From Paenarthrobacter aurescens (GTDB lineage Bacteria > Actinomycetota > Actinomycetes > Actinomycetales > Micrococcaceae): DNA of 64,000 bases. This document shows positions 58,322 to 64,000 of this stretch, one piece after another; position 1 is the stretch's first letter; each line of letters starts with the position of its first letter. The notes under the pieces were generated by a model. The model ran no database searches and was not told the origin of the DNA. It was given only the letters and a program-made list of their open reading frames with translations. Made by a program: the position numbers and the translations under genes. Location of the stretch: positions 2,542,001 to 2,606,000 of the forward strand of contig NZ_CP157456.1 in NCBI RefSeq assembly GCF_041549525.1, in the 5' to 3' direction.

Positions 58322-59008
58322 CTATGGTGTGGCTTTGCGCAGGGTTGCGTAGGAACCTGCTGCGAGCACGCAGCACAGGAGCGCGGCCCACCCGCTGATG
58401 GTGAGCGGGGTCTGCTGGGCGAACCAGTTGCCAACGTGTCCCCATCCTTCAAACAAGGTGATAAGGGCGGCAAGGCCGATCAAGGCTACGGCTGTTCCCA
58501 AGGTAGAGACCAGGGTGCCTGTAGTGCCCCAGCGTTTGAAAATGGTTGCGAACCAAAAACCGATGATGAACATGAACATCATGACTACGAAGAAGAAAGC
58601 GGCTGTGGAGTACCAGGGGCCATCGGTAACCCACGGGATATTGAAGAAGTAGCCGTTCACACCCCAGCCGTTGCTTGCCCTTTCAAGGACGCCCCCGGCC
58701 ATGTAGAGCACGGTCATCCCCAGGGCGATCAACGAGAAGAGGCCCAGGGTCCCCAGGTAGAATGCCCGCCGGCTGATGCTCAGCCCTTGGGAGAACGGGA
58801 AGACCAGGGTCATGCTCTGGATTCCAAGAACCAGGAAGTACCAGAGCGGCGCCTGGCTGCCGCCACCATTTTTGGCTTCTGAGACGGGAATGAGGGCGAA
58901 GATTGCCAGCGACATCAGGAAGGCCGCCCCCAGGATGGTCAACGGCCACCCTATATACGTCCACTTGTTGATCAGCTGCATCCGGGCAACTGCCATGGTC
59001 CTGCTCAT
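58322..59008 (-). CDS. ABC-type export permease-like membrane protein
   Basis: The 228-residue protein has six predicted membrane helices (for example WPLTILGAAFLMSLAIFALIP, FLVLGIQSMTLVFPFSQGLS, AAFFFVVMMFMFIIGFWFATIF and SGWAALLCCVLAAGSYATL). It has no long soluble domain. The gene starts inside the ATPase gene's stop (59005-59008) and clearly forms its membrane partner, as in GntR-regulated YtrBCDE-like exporters. The substrate is unknown; lipid, peptide or cell-envelope stress roles are typical of the group. Only one permease gene is present, so it would act as a homodimer. Confidence 0.8.
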   Translation of the reverse strand: MSRTMAVARMQLINKWTYIGWPLTILGAAFLMSLAIFALIPVSEAKNGGGSQAPLWYFLVLGIQSMTLVFPFSQGLSISRRAFYLGTLGLFSLIALGMTVLYMAGGVLERASNGWGVNGYFFNIPWVTDGPWYSTAAFFFVVMMFMFIIGFWFATIFKRWGTTGTLVSTLGTAVALIGLAALITLFEGWGHVGNWFAQQTPLTISGWAALLCCVLAAGSYATLRKATP

Positions 59009-59937
59009 CGCCTTGCCTCCATCGTGTGATCGGCGAATTCTTCACGGGCTGTTTCTGTTGCGCCTGCCCCGGCCATGGTCTTGCGAACCACCAATTGCTG
59101 CAGGGAAACCGGGGATAGTTCCAGGCCCAGCTCCCGGGCTTCGGTGCGTTCGCGGCCGCTGAGCACCTCGTCCACGGTCACAGAGGCCAGGGAGCCCAGC
59201 GTCTCGCGGTGCAGTATCCTGCGGCCGGCCAGGAAAGTGTCCACCTTTTCAGCCGAACCTGAAACCGTGACAGCCGAACCACGGATCTCCTCGGCATCGG
59301 CATCCATGATGATCTTCCCGTGGTCGATCACCACCACGTGTTCAAGGAGATTGGCAACCTCATCGATCAGGTGCGAGGAAAGGATGATGGTGCGGGGGTG
59401 CTGCGCGTAATCCTCCACCAAGCGGTCATAGAACAGCTGGCGGGCTACGGCGTCCAGCCCCAGGTACGGCTCGTCGAAGAATGTCAGCTCTGCACGCGAG
59501 GCCAAGCCAATAATCACTCCGACGGCGGACAGCTGACCACGCGAGAGCTTCTTGATCCGGCGCTTGAGGGGCAACTGGAATTCTTCGGCGAGGCGCTCGG
59601 CGAAGCCCTGATCCCAGTTTTTGTAGAAAAGGGCGGCGGAGCGGAAGGCATGGTGCGGTTGGAAATCATCCGGGTACTTCTGCGATTCACGGATGAAGCA
59701 GATCCGGGAGAGCACGGCCTCGTTCTCGTAGGCACTTGCGCCGAAGACGAGGGCTTCGCCGGAGGTGGCGAAGGCCTGGGCGGTGAGAATGGACATCAAC
59801 GTGGTCTTGCCAGCTCCATTGCGTCCCAGCAGCCCGTAGATACGGTTCGCTGTGAGCTTGAGGTTGACGTTGTCCAAAGCATTGAGGTCTTTGTAATGCT
59901 TGATCAGGTTACGGGCCTCGACGACGGTCTCGTTCAC
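59005..59937 (-). CDS. ABC transporter ATP-binding protein (YtrB/BcrA-like)
   Basis: The 310-residue ATPase starts VEARNLIKHYKDLNALDNVNLKLTANRIYGLLGRNGAGKTTLMSILTAQAFATSG, with Walker A GRNGAGKTT and a Q-loop RESQKYPDDFQPH. KKLSRGQLSAVGVIIGLASRAELTFFDEPYLGLDAVARQLFYDRL provides the signature (LSRGQ), Walker B (LTFFDEP) and D-loop. The H-loop is ILSSHLIDEV. The extra C-terminal segment of about 90 residues is typical of the DrrA/BcrA type. It overlaps the GntR stop (ATGA) and the permease start (ATGA), so three genes are tightly coupled. Confidence 0.92.
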   Translation of the reverse strand: MNETVVEARNLIKHYKDLNALDNVNLKLTANRIYGLLGRNGAGKTTLMSILTAQAFATSGEALVFGASAYENEAVLSRICFIRESQKYPDDFQPHHAFRSAALFYKNWDQGFAERLAEEFQLPLKRRIKKLSRGQLSAVGVIIGLASRAELTFFDEPYLGLDAVARQLFYDRLVEDYAQHPRTIILSSHLIDEVANLLEHVVVIDHGKIIMDADAEEIRGSAVTVSGSAEKVDTFLAGRRILHRETLGSLASVTVDEVLSGRERTEARELGLELSPVSLQQLVVRKTMAGAGATETAREEFADHTMEARR

Positions 59938-60335
59938 AGGGCCGCGCTCCTTTCCTTATCTGTCGCATTGTCCGGCTCAAGCCCGGAGCTGCGTTCAATC
60001 ATGGAATTCAGCTGCTCGGTTGTTATGCCCAGTTTTCGGGCTTCCAAGGCCAGCGGCTTGACGTACTGCTCAAAAAACTCTTCGGTCCGGCGTGCAACCA
60101 ACTGTGCCCGCGCTCCTGTGGCAACGAACATCCCTATCCCCCTGCGTTTATAGAGAATTCCTGAATCCACCAGCAGATTGACGCCCTTGGCGGCAGTCGC
60201 CGGATTGATGCGGTGGAAAGCTGCGAAGTCGTTGGTGGAGGGAACCTGTGACTCTTCAGCCATGGTCCCGTCCACGATTCCGTTTTCAATGAGCTCTGCG
60301 ATCTGCACGAAGATCGGTTTGCTGTCATCAATCAT
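59934..60335 (-). CDS. GntR-family transcriptional regulator (YtrA subfamily)
   Basis: The 133-residue protein is short for a GntR regulator, which is the YtrA hallmark. MIDDSKPIFVQIAELIENGIVDGTMAEESQVPSTNDFAAFHRINPATAAKGVNLLVDSGILYKRRGIGMFVATGA is a full winged helix (core PSTNDFAAFHRINPATAAKG), followed by a short dimerisation tail rather than an FCD or UTRA domain. It is the first gene of the GntR-ATPase-permease operon, which it probably represses. ATG 60335 is preceded by AGGCGGTGG; an upstream GTG at 60344 is possible. Confidence 0.93.
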   Translation of the reverse strand: MIDDSKPIFVQIAELIENGIVDGTMAEESQVPSTNDFAAFHRINPATAAKGVNLLVDSGILYKRRGIGMFVATGARAQLVARRTEEFFEQYVKPLALEARKLGITTEQLNSMIERSSGLEPDNATDKERSAAL

Positions 60336-60450
60336 GAGCACCACCGCCTAACTGGTTCATTACTCATGTAACTAACCATACAACCGGGGAAATGAGAGTC
60401 AAGAGGCTCCCCCGAAAAACTCCATGACCACCGTCAAGTAGGCTTGATGG

Positions 60451-61227
60451 GTGATCTTTTCTGCGATAAGCGACCTTGCCGTATCCACAATCGGGGGCGC
60501 GGGCCCGGTTTCGCCGCCTATGGCTTCATTCCTTCCGGACTGGCTGAACCCCGACGTCTTCCTCCGCGATTCACCGTTGGGCCCCTGGGTGGTCCTCCTG
60601 GTCTGCGCCATTGTGTTCGCAGAAACAGGGCTCCTTGTGGGGTTCTTCCTGCCCGGTGACTCCATGCTGTTCACAGCAGGACTCCTGGTCTCCACCGGCG
60701 CCATCGAATTCAACCTGTGGGCCATGTGCGCCATGATCATCGTCGCTGCCATCATCGGCAACCAAACCGGCTATCTCATTGGATCCAAAGCCGGTCCTGC
60801 GATCTTCAATAAGCCGGACTCCCGGCTGTTCAAGAAGGAAAATGTGGAGAGCGCCCACGCTTTCTTCGAAAAACACGGCGGCAAGGCCCTGATCCTGGCG
60901 CGATTCGTTCCCATCATCCGCACTTTCGTGCCTGTGATCGTGGGCGTGGCACAAATGGACAAGCGCAAGTTCTTCCTCTTCAACGTCATCGGCGCAGTCC
61001 TCTGGGGTGGCGGTGTAACCCTGCTCGGAGCGTGGCTTGGTCAGTTCGAGTGGGTGGGCAACAACATCGACATCATCTTCATTGTCATTGTCCTGATCTC
61101 CGTCATCCCCATCTTCATCGAGATCGGGCGTGGATTCATGGCAAAGCGCAGGGCGGCAGCTGAAGGAACCGATCCTGTGGAGGAGTTCATCGAGGAGCAC
61201 GAAGGCGGCAAGCACAGCGAGCACTAG
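60451..61227 (+). CDS. DedA-family membrane protein
   Basis: The 258-residue product matches the DedA (SNARE-associated) family, thought to be proton-coupled flippases or exporters needed for envelope integrity. Marks are LLVCAIVFAETGLLVGFFLPGDSMLFTAGLL (core FAETGLLVGFFLPGDS), IIGNQTGYLIGSKAGPAIF, FFEKHGGKALILARFVPIIRTFVPVIVGVAQMD (core ARFVPIIRTFVPVIVG) and FNVIGAVLWGGGVTLLGAWLG. The GTG start at 60451 has no clear ribosome site but lies seven bases after TAGGCT, so a leaderless transcript is likely; ATG 60520 is the alternative. A strong terminator follows. Confidence 0.88.
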   Translation: MIFSAISDLAVSTIGGAGPVSPPMASFLPDWLNPDVFLRDSPLGPWVVLLVCAIVFAETGLLVGFFLPGDSMLFTAGLLVSTGAIEFNLWAMCAMIIVAAIIGNQTGYLIGSKAGPAIFNKPDSRLFKKENVESAHAFFEKHGGKALILARFVPIIRTFVPVIVGVAQMDKRKFFLFNVIGAVLWGGGVTLLGAWLGQFEWVGNNIDIIFIVIVLISVIPIFIEIGRGFMAKRRAAAEGTDPVEEFIEEHEGGKHSEH

Positions 61228-61250
61228 GCGCCCCCAACACCAAGGGCAGC

Positions 61251-61286
61251 AAAAAGGCACCCCGCAGCGGCGGGGTGCCTTTTTTG
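61251..61286. terminator. Bidirectional terminator between DedA and rdgB genes
   Basis: A 15-bp stem (61251-61265 AAAAAGGCACCCCGC with 61270-61284) has T tracts in both directions. It separates the plus-strand dedA-like gene from the convergent minus-strand rdgB gene, whose stop is at 61302. Confidence 0.93.
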
Positions 61287-61301
61287 TGCCCTGGCAAAGC
61301 G

Positions 61302-61964
61302 CTAGGCGGCGCCAGCCTCGGACAAAGCCTTCACAATCGCAGGCAGCAGAGCACGGAAAGCCTGACCCCGGTGGCTGATGGCGTTCTTCTCCTCGGCACC
61401 AAGCTCGGCACAGCTGCGGTCCATCCCGGCCGGCTGCAGCACGGGATCGTACCCGAAGCCACCTTCCCCGCGGGGCTCCCGAAGGAGCGTCCCCTCAAGC
61501 TGGCCATACTCCACAGTCTCGTGGGCAATACCATCAGGACCCGGAACTGCAAGAGCAGCCGCGCAAACGAAGGCAGCCCCCCGGAAGGAGTCCGGGACGT
61601 CAGAGAGCTGTGCCAGCAAAAGCCTCAAGTTGGCAGCGTCGTCTCCATGAGTGCCTGACCATCGGGCAGAGAAGATCCCGGGAGCTCCGCCGAGGACATC
61701 AACGGCAAGACCTGAATCATCAGCAATCGCTATGAGGCCTGTTGCCTCTGCTACTGCGCGGGCTTTGAGCAGGGAGTTCTCCGCAAAGGTCACACCGGTC
61801 TCGGCAACATCCGGGGCACCTGCCGCGGCAGCGTCCACCACCTGGGTGTCGACGTCGAGCCCTGGAACCTGGCCGCGAAGCAGCTCCCGGAGTTCCTTCA
61901 GCTTGCCTTTGTTGTGGGTAGCCAGGACGAGGCGAGGGGATTCTGACGCCGGCGTGCCGCTCAC
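61302..61964 (-). CDS. rdgB: Non-canonical purine NTP pyrophosphatase (RdgB/HAM1)
   Basis: The 220-residue enzyme hydrolyses dITP, ITP and XTP to monophosphates, keeping deaminated purines out of nucleic acids. [18 protein letters not shown] is the N-terminal substrate loop. [32 protein letters not shown] (core [24 protein letters not shown] is split as [12 protein letters not shown] and [10 protein letters not shown]) carries the metal-binding acids, and [16 protein letters not shown] and [15 protein letters not shown] are conserved. ATG 61964 overlaps the rph stop, as in many bacteria where rph and rdgB form a pair. Confidence 0.95.
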   Translation of the reverse strand: MSGTPASESPRLVLATHNKGKLKELRELLRGQVPGLDVDTQVVDAAAAGAPDVAETGVTFAENSLLKARAVAEATGLIAIADDSGLAVDVLGGAPGIFSARWSGTHGDDAANLRLLLAQLSDVPDSFRGAAFVCAAALAVPGPDGIAHETVEYGQLEGTLLREPRGEGGFGYDPVLQPAGMDRSCAELGAEEKNAISHRGQAFRALLPAIVKALSEAGAA

Positions 61965-62719
61965 GGGGCTTCCGCCAGCGTCTCGCGCTGGATGGCGGAC
62001 AACTGTGTAGTGCCCAGGAGGGCCAGATCAAGCAGGGCATTGAGTTCGTCGCGATCAAACGGGGCACCTTCAGCTGTTCCCTGTACCTCGACGAACTTGC
62101 CCGAACCGGTGACCACCACGTTCATGTCCGTCTCCGCACGAACGTCTTCCACATACGGCAGGTCCAGCATGGGTACGCCATCGATGATGCCAACGGAGAC
62201 CGCTGCGATGGTGTCCACCAAAGGCTCTGCGTTGCGGGCAATGAGCTTGTTCTCACGGGCAAAGCGGATCGCTTCGGCAAGCGCCACGTAGGCGCCGGTG
62301 ATCGCAGCGGTGCGGGTGCCGCCGTCGGCCTGCAGGACATCGCAGTCCAGAACGATGGTGTTTTCGCCCAACGCCTTGGTGTCAATGATGGAACGCAGCG
62401 AGCGGCCAATGAGGCGCGAGATCTCGTGGGTACGGCCACCGATCTTGCCCTTGACGGACTCACGGTCCGAGCGGGTGTTGGTGGCGCGCGGAAGCATGGC
62501 GTACTCGGCCGTGACCCAACCCCGGCCCTCGCCCTTTAGCCAGCGGGGCACGCCCTCGGTCAATGAAGCCGTGCACAGAACCCGGGTGTTGCCGAACTCG
62601 ATCAGCGCCGAGCCTTCGGCCTGCTTGGACCAGCCGCGGGTGATGCTGATGGGGCGCAGTTGGTCCGGGGTCCGGCCGTCGGCGCGGATAACGGGTGTGG
62701 CTGTAGCTTCAGAAGTCAT
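61961..62719 (-). CDS. rph: Ribonuclease PH
   Basis: The 252-residue product is a phosphate-dependent 3'-5' exoribonuclease that trims tRNA ends, forming a hexameric ring. Marks are [32 protein letters not shown] (core [15 protein letters not shown]), [64 protein letters not shown] (core [19 protein letters not shown]), [28 protein letters not shown] (core [18 protein letters not shown]) and [10 protein letters not shown]. The [15 protein letters not shown] segment corresponds to the phosphate-binding Arg region. It starts with ATG 62719 and is translationally coupled to rdgB. Confidence 0.97.
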   Translation of the reverse strand: MTSEATATPVIRADGRTPDQLRPISITRGWSKQAEGSALIEFGNTRVLCTASLTEGVPRWLKGEGRGWVTAEYAMLPRATNTRSDRESVKGKIGGRTHEISRLIGRSLRSIIDTKALGENTIVLDCDVLQADGGTRTAAITGAYVALAEAIRFARENKLIARNAEPLVDTIAAVSVGIIDGVPMLDLPYVEDVRAETDMNVVVTGSGKFVEVQGTAEGAPFDRDELNALLDLALLGTTQLSAIQRETLAEAP

Positions 62720-62783
62720 GGTTCCAGCTTAGCCAAGCCTGCGGCACCACTCCGACGCCACGTGCCCCAAGACGCCCGTAAGC

Positions 62784-63581
62784 CTAGATCGTGTAGTGGA
62801 CTCCGGCGACAGCAACGGCTACGTCACCGGTGAAGACCGGCTTGGCCTCGGACAACACTTTGGTCTGCGAGGTCCATACAGGGATATGTGTCAGGAGGAG
62901 CCGCTTGGCGCCGGCATTCATGGCAGCCTCCCCAGCGCGCTTACCGGTGAGATGCACGTCCTTGATGCCATCATCCCGGCCTTCTTCAAATGCCGCCTCG
63001 CACAGGAACAAGTCCGAGCCCCTCGCGGCATCTTCGAGTCCCTGACAGGAATCGGTATCCCCCGAATAGGTGAGGATTTTGGTAACGGGAACGCCGTCCT
63101 TACCGGGTTCCGTGGCGGTGACACGCAGGGCATAGGCCTCTTCGACGGGGTGATTGACGGCGAACGGGGTCACCGTGAAGGGGCCCACAGCCACCGGCTT
63201 GAGCTCGGTCCAGTTGGTGAAGTCGAATTCCTCGTGCATACCGGGATCCAGATCCAGCCCATAGGCTGTGGCCATCCTGTCCGCTGTAGCCGCGGGACCC
63301 CAAACCGGCAGGCGGTCCCTGCCCCATCCACCCGGCTTCCACCGCACCGCGACGTGCAGGCCGCAAAGGTCCATGCAGTGATCCGGGTGCAGGTGGGTGA
63401 GGAAAATGGCGTCGATGTCTTCCAGGTCCGTATACCGCTGGATGGCACCCAAGGCTCCGCTGCCCAGGTCCATGACGATTTTCCACTCCCGCTCACCGTC
63501 GTGCGCTGTCACCAGATAGCACGAGGCCGGCGAACCGGGGCCGGGAAAGGAGCCTGTGCAGCCCACGATGGTCAGCTTCAC
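62784..63581 (-). CDS. MBL-fold metallo-hydrolase (RNase Z-like family)
   Basis: The 265-residue protein has the metallo-beta-lactamase fold with the HxHxDH motif in LTHLHPDHCMDLCGL (about residues 65-75). Further ligands occur in TYSGDTDSCQGLEDAA (Asp/His region) and LLLTHIPVWTS (final His). MKLTIVGCTGSFPGPGSPASCYLV is the start used by actinobacterial MBL proteins encoded next to murI and rph. The RNase Z exosite is absent, so a tRNA 3'-processing role is doubtful; a cyclic phosphodiester or other small-molecule activity is possible. The start overlaps the murI stop by 4 bases. Confidence 0.92.
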   Translation of the reverse strand: MKLTIVGCTGSFPGPGSPASCYLVTAHDGEREWKIVMDLGSGALGAIQRYTDLEDIDAIFLTHLHPDHCMDLCGLHVAVRWKPGGWGRDRLPVWGPAATADRMATAYGLDLDPGMHEEFDFTNWTELKPVAVGPFTVTPFAVNHPVEEAYALRVTATEPGKDGVPVTKILTYSGDTDSCQGLEDAARGSDLFLCEAAFEEGRDDGIKDVHLTGKRAGEAAMNAGAKRLLLTHIPVWTSQTKVLSEAKPVFTGDVAVAVAGVHYTI

Positions 63582-64000
63582 AGATCACGTCCCATGGTTG
63601 TGCCGCTGAGGGTGTCGGGCTGGACAAAATACGAGCGGCGGGACAGTCCGGCTCCTGAACGTGCCGCTTCGAGCATCTCGGGAGTAATACGGGCCAAGCT
63701 GCCTGTGGGGTACTGGGCAGCGACGTGGTCCACATGCTTCACGGAAAGGACTTCCGGCCCCAGGAAGCGGCGGGCCAGGGTCTCAAACTGCGTGGCATCG
63801 CCGGTAGCTATGAACTCGTGGCTTGGTGCCCGGGCTTCCGTTCGCTGGATGCCATGGTTGGCCAAAGCGCGGTAAACATCCTTGGCGGTTTCTTCAGCAC
63901 TGGAAACCAGCGTGACATCCTCGCCCATAACGAACGAGATGACACCGGTCAGCAGCGGATAGTGGGTGCAGCCCAGCACGACGGTGTCCACTCCGGCCAC
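63578..64000 (-). CDS. murI: Glutamate racemase, C-terminal part (cut by window edge)
   Basis: The final 140 residues of the cofactor-free racemase that supplies D-glutamate for peptidoglycan. DTVVLGCTHYPLLTGVISFVMGEDVTLVSSAEETAKDVYRAL (core VVLGCTHYPLL) contains the second catalytic Cys in the GCTHYP motif and the Ser-rich ligand segment. The tail after about residue 65 (EARAPSHEFIATGDATQFETLARRFLG) is normal for actinobacterial MurI. The N-terminal half, with the first catalytic Cys, lies beyond base 64000. It is the first gene seen of the murI-MBL-rph-rdgB operon. Confidence 0.94.
   Translation of the reverse strand: MAGVDTVVLGCTHYPLLTGVISFVMGEDVTLVSSAEETAKDVYRALANHGIQRTEARAPSHEFIATGDATQFETLARRFLGPEVLSVKHVDHVAAQYPTGSLARITPEMLEAARSGAGLSRRSYFVQPDTLSGTTMGRDL

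Noticed and set aside
1..64000. Mobile elements, prophage, CRISPR arrays and rRNA genes
   Set aside because: No transposase, integrase, phage structural gene, Cas gene, spaced direct-repeat array or rRNA signature is visible on either strand. The tRNA genes show no attached integration site copies.

Overview
The window looks like chromosomal DNA from a high-G+C Gram-positive bacterium of the Micrococcaceae, most likely Arthrobacter or Paenarthrobacter. This is inferred from gene content and protein style: SBP-type lipoproteins, GTG and TTG starts, an ndnR-nadA-nadB-nadC-nadS operon, the order murI-MBL hydrolase-rph-rdgB, MoaF, paired DUF202 proteins and sbcCD. I could not run a similarity search. 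I see no insertion sequence, prophage, CRISPR array or rRNA. Genes are densely packed on both strands, with many 4-base ATGA overlaps.

Layout. 1-3.5 kb: the 5' end of ilvB (minus) behind a leader-peptide attenuator, then ilvD and a LysR regulator. 3.6-7.6 kb: a membrane-anchored Ala/Pro-rich protein, a sugar-dehydrogenase-type lipoprotein, two identical tRNA-Lys(CTT) genes with separate promoters and terminators, a MarR regulator, the peroxiredoxin Bcp and tRNA-Leu(TAG). 7.7-16 kb: an orphan peptide-type solute-binding lipoprotein, malate:quinone oxidoreductase, an RND efflux pump, and a flavin-dependent oxidoreductase coupled to a MarR regulator. 16-22 kb: a transglutaminase-like protease, a lipoprotein, DUF1684, an ion permease, DM13, an FAH-fold hydrolase and GtrA.

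22-28 kb: the de novo NAD operon on the minus strand (NrtR-type regulator, nadA, nadB, nadC, cysteine desulfurase), with a dyad operator candidate upstream of the regulator. 28-34 kb: an Lrp regulator divergent from an APC permease, then a 2-oxoacid (possibly acetoin) dehydrogenase operon. In that operon the E2 component is reduced to a 109-residue lipoyl protein followed by a separate alpha/beta hydrolase. 34-41 kb: a phosphoribosyltransferase, MFS/IclR, MoaF, and an APC permease divergent from an AraC regulator. These could be transport and control genes for an amine or organic-acid pathway whose enzymes lie elsewhere.

40.7-48.4 kb: a coherent catabolic and uptake unit in which a TetR regulator is divergent from amidohydrolase, ABC binding protein, two permeases, ATPase and a Cys-type sulfatase. 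Its most likely role is import and processing of a sulfated or sulfonated compound. 48.4-64 kb: an MFS exporter, sbcC-sbcD, an aquaporin-family channel, two DUF202 proteins, an ADP-ribosylglycohydrolase, an exonuclease-BRCT fusion, a GntR-ABC transporter operon, a DedA protein, and the housekeeping operon murI-MBL-rph-rdgB. The window cuts into ilvB at the left edge and murI at the right edge.
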